Part shown: piece by piece, positions 54,888 through 64,000 of the stretch
Position numbering within the stretch: the stretch's first letter is position 1
Layout: the number at the start of each line of letters is the position of its first letter
Assembly (NCBI GenBank): GCA_023897205.1
Contig: JAHWDD010000003.1
Location: 6,947,665 to 7,011,664 of the forward strand
Source of the DNA: Exophiala sp. HKRS030
Taxonomy: Eukaryota; Ascomycota; Eurotiomycetes; Chaetothyriales; Herpotrichiellaceae
Direction: 5' to 3'
Length of the DNA stretch: 64,000 nt
Made by a program: the position numbers and the translations under genes
The notes under the pieces: model-generated
Databases searched by the model: none
What the model was told of the DNA's origin: nothing
What the model saw: only the letters and a program-made list of their open reading frames with translations

Positions 54888-56788
54888 ATGCTCGAGTCAG
54901 TATTCCCCGTCATTGCCAACAACTGGCCTATCGCATTATCGATATTGTTGGTAGGCTACCTACTTAGCAACTACTTCAACCATGGCCTGAACAAGTATCC
55001 GGGACCTTTCCTCGCCAAGTTCACGAATTGGTGGAGATTCTTTGATGTTTACGGGAGACGGCCGGACATCACTCACCTCAAGTTGCATCGCGAATTGGGA
55101 GACGTCGTCAGGCTAGGACCCAACAGCCTCTCCTTCGCCAACCCAAAAGCCTTGAAGACGATATATGGACTGAACAAGGGATTCACAAAGGTAAGGCTTG
55201 AAGTGCCTGCCCCCGGGCTTGCTGGCACTACTCTCCTCTGTGCTGACTCTTGCCGAATAGTCCGATTTCTATCCCGTTCAACAAGCCGTGAAGGAAGGCA
55301 AGCGGTTACCGTCCTTGTTCTCGACCACAGATGAGTCGTACCATGCCAACTTGAGACGATCCGTCAACAATGCATTCTCTATGAGCCAGTTGGTCCAGTA
55401 CGAGCCGGCTGTCAACGAGACCATTGAAATCTTCTTGGACCAGACCGACAAACTGTACGCGAAACCAAACAGAATATGTGACTTTGCAGAATGGCTCCAG
55501 TTTTTCGCATTTGACGTGAGCAAATTATACGATGACGCTGAGTATACCAACGACTGACTAATGACAGGTTATTGGACAAATTACCTACAGCAAGCGACAT
55601 GGCTTCTTGGAAAGAAATGAGGATGTCGACGGCATGATTGGCTATCTTGGGAAGCTCTTCTCTTACGTCGCTCCGGTATGTCCGCCATAGTAGCGTTGGG
55701 AGAAACTAGGAGGGTACTAACAGCGACTCTAGGTCGGTCAGATGCCGTGGATCGATTTGCTCTTCTTGAAGAACCCCTTGGTTTTGCTCCTCGACAAGCT
55801 CGGTGTCAAACTATTCGCCTTTCCCATCACTAAATTCGCTTTCGCGCGTATGAATGAGCGTCTGACCGAGATAAAGGCCCAAGGTCGGGAAAATGGCACC
55901 AACAAACCAGACCTTTTGTCCATGTTCCTCAAGGCCCAGACCGACCGTCCTGAGTTCATGACAGACCAACGCGTCTTGACCATGGCGGTATCCATGGCCT
56001 TTGCCGGGTCGGAAACCACAGCCATCAGCCTGGCTGCCGTCTTCTACTACCTCCTCCGCAACCCGCACTGCTACGAGAAAGTGATGGCCGAGTTGAACGA
56101 CGCCGTCAAGGAGGGTAGGATCGAAAACAGACCTAGTGGAACGGTGTCTTGGGCGGAGTCACAAAACCTGCCGTACCTCGACGCGTGCATCAAGGAGGCT
56201 TTCAGAATGCACCCTGCCGCTGGACTGCCCCTGGAAAGAATCACCCCTCCCCAGGGTATCGAGATCGACGGACATTTCATTCCCGGTGGTACGATAGTCG
56301 GATGCAACGCGTGGGTCATTCATAAACGGGAAGAAATCTTCGGCGATCAAGTCGACAGCTATATTCCCGAACGATGGCTGGAGGCTGGCAAAGAGCAACT
56401 GAAGGAGATGAATGGTACCTTGTTTCAATTCGGCGCCGGTGCGAGGACGTGCATTGGCAAGAACATCAGTCTGTTGGAGATGTACAAGCTTGTGCCGTCA
56501 TTTCTGAGAAGGTTCGAGGTGAGTAGTGGCAGCATTGAGTCGTTGCAGGAATTTTGTACTGGAGAAGAGAAGCTGACGGCTTACATGTGTATCAGGTTCA
56601 ATTTGACGACCCAACCAGAGACTGGAAGTTGCATAATGGTGAGTCTTTTACTTTCCTTGCGGTGGTTTGATTATGAAGGTCTGAACCGCGAGAAGTTGCA
56701 AATGGCTAACCATGGGTGATGTATAGCATGGTTTGTAAAGGAGCATGACTTTTACTGCCGATTTCGACCTCGGAGTTTGAAAGCATAG
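54888..56788 (+). CDS. Cytochrome P450 monooxygenase (6 exons)
   Basis: Exons 54888-55190, 55261-55515, 55568-55675, 55733-56518, 56596-56638 and 56727-56788 give 518 aa. An N-terminal membrane anchor (WPIALSILLVGYLLSNYF) is followed by the proline hinge KYPGPFLAKF. The helix-I motif is FAGSETT, the ExxR motif is KEAFRMHP, the PERF-like block is YIPERW, and the heme loop is FGAGARTCIGKN with the cysteine ligand near residue 462. The short exons 5 and 6 complete the usual C-terminus (DWKLHN-AWFVKEHDFYCRFRPR). It is an ER-bound monooxygenase of the fungal pisatin-demethylase-like kind; the substrate is unknown. No other biosynthetic core gene is beside it. Confidence 0.92.
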
Positions 56789-57234
56789 AGTTATTGTTGC
56801 ATTTGATAGCTTGTCGTAGGCGCCGACATTACTTGTAACTGGAATTGACATGATGTGTTTGTTCTTTTGATCGAAGAAAAATCTGAGCGAGGTCGTCGTT
56901 GGGTGTGTTGTAGTATTGTAGTATGTTGTGGGTATATCGACATACATTACATCTGACTGTTCAAGACACTCGAATACAAGTATTGTTTACCTGGGTAGGT
57001 GGTATAAGTCCAGGGGTTTTAGGGGCGAGTATAACATGATGACATTTCCAATGGGATCTTTTCTCCTTCTTCTCCCCTTTTCAAAGTTCCAAACCTCTTA
57101 CCGAATTGCTCAATGTTCATACATGTTATCCGCACAATTTGTGTGATATTACTCTCCCGGGTGTCCAGAATATTGGTGCCTTGTGGCGTTGGTATTTGTC
57201 AGTTTGGCAGGTACGATGAGGACAGGACACAGGT

Positions 57235-57266
57235 GTACCTACATACCTACCTACCTGCCTACCTGG
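57235..57266. repeat. ACCT/CTAC tetranucleotide repeat
   Basis: About seven imperfect copies of TACC, reading GTACCTACATACCTACC and onward. Confidence 0.75.
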
Positions 57267-57747
57267 GTTATTGGGTTTAAGTATTCCATGTCCCAATTTT
57301 CGTCTTCCAACAGCAGTCTCTTCTCAGGTCTCATTGCCGACACCCGGGGGATGTTCATACCCTTGATAGGTCTCCCCGGGTGATCGTGGGATAGGGCGCC
57401 GCCCCCTGAGAAAAGCAGTCTGGAGATAACCAAAAAAATCCCACGAAGGTCCATGTGTTGTCGCTTTCCCTGCCTACTCGAGGGGCGGCGGGAGCGGTAT
57501 GCACACCATCACGAGGGGGGTTCAACCCCCGATGTGGACTGGAAAGGATTTTCTGCCAAAATGTCCCCTGGTTAGTTTTTGCAGTTTTTTGTTTTTTTTT
57601 TCTTTGGCGTGTTCTTTCCTGTTTCTTACCTCCTTGAGAAGGAGCTGTGAAGGTGTTTAGTTAGTCCGGGGTATCTGCCAAACCTGTTGATTAAACGTTA
57701 ACAACATAAAGGCAGGTTGTGGAAATCGTTGTCAATTAGGATCCATG

Positions 57748-57776
57748 GCTCTCTCTCATTCTCTCTCTCTCTCTTC
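57748..57776. repeat. CT dinucleotide microsatellite (interrupted)
   Basis: Runs of CTCTCT interrupted once by ATT and ending TTCTC. Confidence 0.75.
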
Positions 57777-58748
57777 TCACATACCTCTCCATCCACAATT
57801 GTGCTTGTGAGACAATTATTCAAGAGCACGAAGCGAAAGACTCCGACAAGCAATGACATACCGGTCAAGACAATCAGATACAAAAACATCCAACAATTGG
57901 AGACTCACGCAGGCTGGCTTGAAATCGGACAAGGCGAATCTTCAACAAATGTATGGAGAATTCCGATGTGATTCAACAAGACCCGAGTGGTGTGTGAGGT
58001 TTCGACACGTTTGCAGCATCCATCCTTTAATATCACCACAGACTGAGAGAAAAACGGCATGTGCTCAGTTTAATGCACACCGTGCTCCAGGAAGTAACAC
58101 AAGTTCTAGCCATTGAGGTACAACTGACGGATCGTGGAGCCATGACGTGTTCAACCGAGCGGTGTGCTTCAAAGATGAGCCTTGTAACAGGCACTCAAAC
58201 AGTGCTTCAAGGAGGTTCGAGAAGGATCATGGTCAACCAATCAATCCACAAATCTGAGATACACGCCTCCATTGTACCACTCAACTTCCGTTCATGATCC
58301 ACCTGCTTACACCATGGGCAGTGCAAAGGCTTGCGAGAATATGGAGTGGTGGGCCCTTGTGCTTTCTGGCTGGTCACGTGAGCAGATGATTGAGGCACAA
58401 TATCTCGCCCGAGAAGTGCCGGTATCGTGCGTGAAGCCTTGAGTCTCTTTGAAAGCCACTGAAGAAGAGCCATTCACAGACCTCGGGCGCCGGGTACAAG
58501 CTCGACCTTGCATTATCCACAGGATAACGCAATGCAGGTACCTGGGCAAATTCAGGTCCTGATTTTTAATCCGGTATCCCCCCCTTTAACCCGACAAATA
58601 TGAGCAAGACCCAGATAGGATAGATATAAGATCCAGACAGCTATCTTGATTTTGTTTTGGTATCTCTACCTTCAGCTTGCCCAGCCCTACCAAGTCAGTC
58701 ATCAAAAACCAACAAATTTCTTGATATTACAAACTCGCTTCTACCACC

Positions 58749-59642
58749 ATGGGTGCCGCAGACAACTTCCTAGAGCTCACCAAGGCTCGGAGATCCATCT
58801 ACGCCTTGTCCAATGCAAGTACCATCCCCGACTCGAGAGTTGAAGAGATCGTCAAGCATGCCGTGACCTGGGCACCTTCTTCATACAACGTCCAGTCTGC
58901 CCGTGCAGTGGTGGTCCTCGGTGCCGAACACAACAAGCTGTGGGCAATCGTCAAGAAGCACATGGACCAAGTCCCCATGGATGAGGGGATCAAGGGCTAT
59001 GTAAGTGATTCTTTACCTTGAGTTTCGGCTCAAATTTCTTCTCGGATAATTGCTCCAGTGCACTCTTCCCGATTCAGTTTGCCTATTCGTTCACGCTCTT
59101 GCGGGTCTGACGGTTTGATTCTCGTATAGTTGGCCGGTCGTATCAATGGCTTCAACAGCAGTTACGGCACGGTGATGTGGTTTGAAGACCAGGCCGCCCT
59201 CGACGCCTTGGGCGAGAAGAACCCAATGGTCGTGCCTTTGTTGACTGAGTGTAAGTTCGCAAGAGAGATCAATCCTGGATCGGACAGATACTGGCGACGG
59301 TTAGCTGGATATTGGTACTGACTTTGGGTGTGCGTAGTTTCCGACCACTCGAGTGGTATGCATCAGTTCATCGGTGAGCTCTTACTCCTGCCATGTCGTA
59401 TCCTTCCACAAAACTAATGCCCTCGACTAGCTTGGACTGCTCTCGAAGCCGAGGGCCTTGGGTGCAATCTTCAGCACTTCAACTTTCACCCCGGCATTGT
59501 CGCGGATGTGAAATCCACCTGGGGTCTCCCTGACACCTGGAAGCTCAAGTCCCAGTTGGTGTTTGGCAAGCCATCGGCAGGCCCAGACCACGAGAAGACC
59601 TTTGAGCCGATCGAGAAGAGGGTTATGGTCAAGAAGTCGTGA
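58749..59642 (+). CDS. Nitroreductase, Frm2/Hbn1-like (4 exons)
   Basis: Exons 58749-59000, 59130-59250, 59338-59373 (36 bp) and 59431-59642 give 206 aa, the usual length for the family. The FMN-binding start is FLELTKARRSIYALS, followed by WAPSSYNVQSARAVVVLG, GTVMWFEDQAAL, SSGMHQFIAWTALEAEGLGCNLQH and the closing LPDTWKLKSQLVFGKP. Yeast Frm2 and Hbn1 are FMN-dependent reductases of the cytosol linked to oxidative stress and lipid signalling. All three introns fit consensus, and the small third exon encodes the SDHSSGMHQFI loop. Confidence 0.93.
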
Positions 59643-60599
59643 AGAAAATGGACTAGATCTTCGAGCAAGGACGACAATCTTCTGAACTGCGACACTCATT
59701 GATTTCAGGATATGCAGCAAGCAAGAGAGGCGAACAAGGCGCCAGAGATAGATGAAGTGGCAGGTTTTGACTGCTTAGACAGCATCAAGTCCGTCCCCAG
59801 AAAAAAAAAAGTGCACGCCAACGCGTCGCGTTTCTCGGGACGCTAGAGGAGCAAACGTGGACACAGAGTTAGATAGCATATACAAGTATCTTGGTCATCA
59901 GCCGATACGAGGAATCATCATCATGCCACAGATGTCAAGGAGAAATTCGTGATACTTTGTTACACGACCCCCTGGAAATGAAGAAGACAATCGATTGATT
60001 CCCTGATCCCCTCGGAGCTTTGCGAATCCAGCCAACGCCACGATTCCCGATTTGGATTAGTGTCTTCTATTCTCGGCCACGTTTCTCAAGTCGCTCAAAT
60101 GAACTTGTCCCTTTTTCCTGCTTATCTTTCTCTCAGCTTATCCATCGATCCATCATCATCATCCTCCTCTCCGACCATCCTACATTCGTTTCTTTTTCTT
60201 TAACAAAGAGCGAGAGAGAGAGAGAAAAAATAGACTCCTGATTCTGACTACCTTGAAGGGGTCAACAACCACCTGTTGGTTGCAGCACCGCATTGAACGT
60301 ACAACCTTGTACCCTGTTCGGAGTCTTCGGCAGAAGAGTCTTGAAATTTTAGCGGGGACCGTGCACAGAGAGAGAGAGAGAGAGAGAGAGAAAAGACCCC
60401 TATTATTCAATCCCATCCTCAGAACGCGCGGGTCACTTTGAACGAATCGTGGCCTAGCCATTAATTATTTTTACAATATTCGATATTCGAGTGTTCGGTG
60501 TCGTCTTTTGAGAGAAGTTTCATCTCGACAACGACAACGACAACGCGAATCATTCCTTGGGAGTTTATCGCACACGCGACGACGACGACGACGACGACG
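59643..60599. other. Intergenic region with GA repeats
   Basis: 957 bp; no gene is supported. There are two AG microsatellites (60208-60226 and 60366-60391), and the sequence just before the next ATG is a CGA trinucleotide repeat. Confidence 0.45.
60366..60391. repeat. AG dinucleotide microsatellite
   Basis: An almost perfect AG run of about 26 bp; a shorter, interrupted AG run lies at 60208-60226. Confidence 0.8.
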
Positions 60600-60611
60600 A
60601 TGATGATGATG
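60577..60611 (+). repeat. CGA/TGA trinucleotide repeat spanning a start codon
   Basis: A run of about eight CGA or GAC units passes directly into GATGATGATGATG. This makes four consecutive ATG codons in frame at the start of the DOMON-b561 gene. Confidence 0.85.
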
Positions 60612-62355
60612 CACCACCTAATTTCACTTCCGGCATTGCTGGCTTTTACTTTCTTCGCCAGTCTCGTGTCTGCTTACCGACCGGTTCAATTCGTCAAGCA
60701 CACCGGTGAAGCTGGCCGGGCCGACCAAGCGTTCAGTCTGGTGAATTACTACAATGAGACGACAAAACAGTCGGACCTTTACGTCCGGATGTGGGCGTTC
60801 CGATACCAGTCCAGCGCAAAAGGATGGGCGGCTTTGGCCCTGGGTCCTCAGATGAAGGGCGCGCTCATGTTCATCACGTACGGCGACCCGGCGACCAACG
60901 AACTCACCCTCACCGTGCGGACCGTCGACGGACACCACCCCCCTCGACCGGTGGTGGAGATGACGGATTTCTACAAGGGCGCCGTCCCCGTCGTGGACGT
61001 CGTCTCGACCCGCTTCGACCCCTACGACGGAGCCTTCTTCCACGAGGAACTCCAACAGAAACCGTCACACTTGGGCGTTGCCGAGTTCGTGGTACGTGGT
61101 TACGAGCAGTGGACGGCCGCCGACCTCGGCGTTCAAAATGACACCACGAAGCAGTCGATGATCTGGAGCAGCAACTTCAAGCAAGACTACGACGGCGACT
61201 TCGCCCCCGACCGAAACATCGACATGCACCAGTTCGGTCTCGGTTTTGGTTTCCTGTGGGCCGATCTGAAGAACGCCGCGTCGCCGGTGCCATTCTTTGG
61301 TCCCATCAACGAACTGGACGGGCACAAGGGTGTGAACGAGATCGGTGACCCGGTGGAACCGACCGCCGACGAGTTGAAGGCTGGGGAAGGTATCATCGCC
61401 GACCAAAAGGATGTCGCTGGTGGTGGCGTCGGCGGCGACGACGGATCGTCCACCGACAAGACCCCCGTGTCTCAACCCGGCGCCGACGATGGGACCAAGG
61501 TCGAGGAACCCGTCAAGACTGTCAAACAGTGGAACATTCGATCATTGATGTGGTGAGTTTTTTTTTGGTTCTCTTCTCGTTTCTTTCTTTTTCTCATTTC
61601 CAAGAAGAAGAAAAAACCCCCTCCGTGAACAATCGAGCTGACTCTTGTGTGATCTCAGGCACATCCACGGTTTCCTCATGACCGTGTCCTTCCTCATCCT
61701 CTACCCCTTGGCGGTCTACTTTTTGCGGTCGTCCCGGGCCGAGGCTTTCAACCTCCACTGGACCATCAACTCGCTGTCGAGCGTCGGGGTGGGCGTGGGC
61801 GCCATCGTCGGCTTCATCAATTCGAGGTCCGTCTCCATCGCCCACCAGTACGTCGGGATCTTGATCGTCTGCGCCCTGGCCGTCCAGACCGTCCTCGGCT
61901 GGCGCCACCACGTCGTCTACGTCTCGAGCCGCGGCGGCTCCCGGACCTGGATGTCCCGGGTCCACGTCTGGCTCGGCCGCGTCGTCGTGCCGGCGGGCAT
62001 GGTCAACGTCGTCACGGGGCTGCTGTTGCGTCACTACGGCTGGTTGACCGTGAGCCTCACCATCGCCCTGGCCGCCGTCGAGGTCATCGTGCTCACCCTC
62101 GTCGTCGGTCGGGCCCGGAACCGCAGGCCCGCCGCCCGCAACAAGCAACCCAAGGACGTGCCCATCGGCGCCGACGAGGCCGAGGAGTATTTCCAGTTGG
62201 GCGACGACGACGACGATGCGGAATTCAGTGACGGTGATGACGATGACGGAGAGGCCGCCGCCGGCACCGCCTCCGGTCCGGCCGAGGAACGTGCGAAGAG
62301 GGACGCCGAGAGGGAGGAGCAGGCGAAACGTCTGGCCAGGTTGGACAAGGTCTGA
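60600..62355 (+). CDS. Secreted/membrane redox protein: CDH-type cytochrome (DOMON) plus b561 domain (2 exons)
   Basis: Exons 60600-61552 and 61659-62355 give 549 aa. After MMMM a signal peptide follows (HLISLPALLAFTFFASLVSA). The extracytoplasmic DOMON domain (~residues 25-220) resembles the cytochrome domain of cellobiose dehydrogenase (GWAALALGPQMKGALMFITYGDP with a candidate Met heme ligand; DMHQFGLGFGFLWAD with a candidate His). A Gly/Asp-rich linker leads to about five membrane helices of a b561 ferric-reductase-like region with spaced histidines (HIHGFLMT, NLHWTIN, SIAHQYVGI, GWRHHVVY, SRVHVWLG). The tail is strongly acidic (DDDDDAEFSDGDDDDGE). Trans-membrane electron transfer is the likely role. 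The phase-2 intron splits the Trp codon before HIHG. Confidence 0.9.
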
Positions 62356-62882
62356 GTTTCTTTTTTTGGGATCTCGGTCTCTTTCGGGGTCTTTTTTTGG
62401 GCTTCTGCCTTTGCTCTTTTTGTTTTGTGTGTATGTGTGTGTGTGTGTGTGTATTTTAAAATTCAACCTACAACATTAGGTGTAGTCACTGGGTTAAGTG
62501 GAAAGGGGGGAGTAAGGAAAATGGATCATGATATGTGTATGTATACATGTATATATTCTCGGGAAACGAAAATACCTGTTGTGGTGTGAGACTGTGAAAA
62601 TGAGAATTGTGTCATGATCTTGATATGTACAATCTACATGGGGTTGGATATACGGATAATACGTGTTAATGGAAAATTCATTCCATCATATTCATCAACA
62701 CCGCTGGCTTACAACACAGACATCACATGCAAAATGTGCGTTGACTGATTGAACGTGATGGATATGTGTTCGAGTTTCTCGTGTCTTGTCAATTAGAATA
62801 TCACTCCTCCGCAGACAGGAGGGAAAACAACGTGTCGTCTGTATCATTTGTTTCTCTTTGACTCTTGACTCATTCGTGACCA
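62356..62882. other. Intergenic region between convergent genes, TG microsatellite
   Basis: A TG repeat lies at 62425-62452, just past the b561 stop. AT-rich 3' flanks follow; no gene. Confidence 0.5.
62425..62452. repeat. TG dinucleotide microsatellite
   Basis: About 14 TG units with one TA interruption. Confidence 0.85.
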
Positions 62883-63878
62883 TCATAACCCACCGACAAT
62901 CTGCCTCCACTGCGGAACATGATCCCCAACGAAATAGAGACCGTACAGGGTGAGACCTGCGATCAACAGACCGCTGAGCTTCTCCAGCCACGTGTGGAAC
63001 CAGATGGCGGTCATCATCAGCATCCAGAAATCCAACACCACGACGCCATAGACCAAATATCGCGACCATATCCGTAGTTTTGCCGCCGTTTCGGATTCCC
63101 ACCCCCCTACAGCCTTGCGTTCCTCTTCCGTCATGTCGTGGGCGACCGCGGCCGCGGCCTTGGGGGAGACGTGGGGGTGTGACGAGTGGCGATCGGAAAT
63201 GGAGAGTTCGTAGAGGAGCAGGGCCGAGGAGAGGACGAGGATGAAGACGTGGCCGGAGATGTCGTGGCCACCCCTCCAGCGACCCCCGGCGGCCTTGCAC
63301 ACGGGGCCCGAGGAGATGGTGGTCATGTCGATGGCCTCCTTCAGGCCGTTGGTGTTCATGATGTGGGGTTCACAGTGACCTCCGGTGATGGTGAAGCTCC
63401 GGTCGATGAGTGCCGGGCCGAAGAACCATTGCGTCGTCAGGACCCAGGACAGCGTCGCGAGGCAGTATCGCAGCGCCACTTGGGCGTAATGCTTGCCTCG
63501 GAGGGTTGGGGCCGGTCGGGTGGTGAGTTGTAAGAGCAGCAAAGCCAGGGACGTCCAAAACCAGCCCCTTTTCACAAAGTAGATGTTGAAGATGTTGCCT
63601 TTACCGGAGAAATAGTTTTGATTCGGTATCGAGGGTGCGTGGACATCCGCAGTCACACCCGGTGCCAATGGAGCCACGGGGGGACCAGACGCGATCGGCG
63701 ACAGGATGGAATAGGCGGACCCGAGAGCAAGGATCAATGGATAGACCAGGAGGAGGTACGTGGAGGGACGTTCTCTTGTCGTGGGCATTGCGAAGGAAGA
63801 GTCGATGCGCGAGGGAGGAGAGGACTTTGTTTCTGGTGGTGCGGCTGCTGCGCGCCCGTTACGTTGGACCGTTGGCAT
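62883..63878 (-). CDS. FIT family (FIT2/Scs3-like) ER membrane acyl-CoA diphosphatase
   Basis: Single exon, 331 aa with about six hydrophobic helices (YLLLVYPLILALGSAYSIL, FWTSLALLLLQLTT, VFILVLSSALLLYEL, LVYGVVVLDFWMLMMTAIWF, LLIAGLTLYGLYFV). The two catalytic histidines of the lipid-phosphatase-like FIT fold are visible: His205 in GGHDISGH and His295 in WFHTWLEKLSG. FIT proteins of the endoplasmic reticulum hydrolyse acyl-CoA to 4'-phosphopantetheine species and are needed for normal lipid-droplet budding and phospholipid homeostasis (yeast Scs3 and Yft2). The ATG at 63878 gives an extra polar N-terminus; an in-frame Met at residue 31 is an alternative start. Confidence 0.9.
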   Translation of the reverse strand: MPTVQRNGRAAAAPPETKSSPPSRIDSSFAMPTTRERPSTYLLLVYPLILALGSAYSILSPIASGPPVAPLAPGVTADVHAPSIPNQNYFSGKGNIFNIYFVKRGWFWTSLALLLLQLTTRPAPTLRGKHYAQVALRYCLATLSWVLTTQWFFGPALIDRSFTITGGHCEPHIMNTNGLKEAIDMTTISSGPVCKAAGGRWRGGHDISGHVFILVLSSALLLYELSISDRHSSHPHVSPKAAAAVAHDMTEEERKAVGGWESETAAKLRIWSRYLVYGVVVLDFWMLMMTAIWFHTWLEKLSGLLIAGLTLYGLYFVGDHVPQWRQIVGGL

Positions 63879-64000
63879 TTCGGAGGTGCGAAGGAGGATG
63901 GAGATCGTGTCAACAGATAATAGACATTGCTTTACCAGGACTAGAGGGAGGAAAAGTAAAGGGAAAAAAAGAAGGTGAGAGGTTACTGATTGTATGTACA

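Larger units (their letters stand above)
56789..58748. other. Intergenic region with simple repeats
   Basis: 1.96 kb without a supported gene. It contains a CCTA-type tetranucleotide repeat at 57235-57266 and a CT-rich microsatellite at 57748-57776. The last 150 bp (including a CCCCCCTTTAA stretch and GATATAAGATCC) may be the nitroreductase promoter. Confidence 0.45.

Noticed and set aside
58021..58700. Possible small genes before the nitroreductase
   Set aside because: The frames are under 90 codons, with no domain, start context or splice continuity.
1..64000. tRNA, rRNA, CRISPR array or complete transposon
   Set aside because: A visual search for tRNA T-loop patterns, long terminal repeats, transposase motifs and regularly spaced repeats found none; a covariance-model scan (tRNAscan, Rfam) and a repeat library search would be decisive.

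Overview
The window is nuclear DNA of a filamentous ascomycete (Pezizomycotina). The evidence is the gene style: short GT-AG introns of roughly 45-110 bp, several Zn2Cys6 regulators, a single-exon DUF6604-type protein, a GIT1-type MFS carrier, an arrestin-domain protein and a CDH-cytochrome/b561 fusion. A Eurotiomycetes or Chaetothyriales-like host is my best guess, but no marker gene here fixes the lineage. I see no rRNA, tRNA, CRISPR array or intact transposon.

Left part (0-15 kb), mostly housekeeping: the 3' end of a coiled-coil protein; a five-exon SIF2/TBL1-like LisH-WD40 corepressor (minus); a TMEM115-type rhomboid-like Golgi protein; a secreted RNase T2; a possible C2H2 zinc-finger gene with an unresolved in-frame stop; a small dimeric alpha/beta-barrel protein; and a four-exon epsin with ENTH, UIM, NPF and clathrin-box motifs.

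Middle part (15.7-39.3 kb), accessory and metabolic: a dihydrodipicolinate-synthase-family gene interrupted by one TGA; a Zn2Cys6 regulator; a membrane dipeptidase (minus); a GIT1-like carrier; an alanine-rich secreted cell-wall protein (minus); a glutathione S-transferase (minus); an ATZ/TRZ-type amidohydrolase; a decayed metallo-beta-lactamase-fold gene; a second Zn2Cys6 regulator with seven exons; an MFS transporter (minus); and a divergently transcribed fumarylacetoacetase. The run from the amidohydrolase (or the GST) to the fumarylacetoacetase has the content of a small catabolic cluster: ring or amide hydrolase, hydrolase remnant, regulator, transporter, C-C hydrolase. This reading is inference.

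Right part (40-64 kb): a DUF6604-type protein of 995 aa, a third Zn2Cys6 protein, an arrestin-domain protein (minus), a YAP-type bZIP factor whose last intron has a GC donor, a Stm1/Oga1-like ribosome-associated RGG protein, a cytochrome P450, a Frm2/Hbn1-like nitroreductase, a secreted DOMON (CDH-type cytochrome) plus b561 redox protein, and a FIT/Scs3-type lipid-droplet biogenesis enzyme (minus).

Exon boundaries were worked out by hand from splice consensus, reading-frame closure and family continuity. Where exons are listed, they sum to a whole number of codons. UTRs were not determined.
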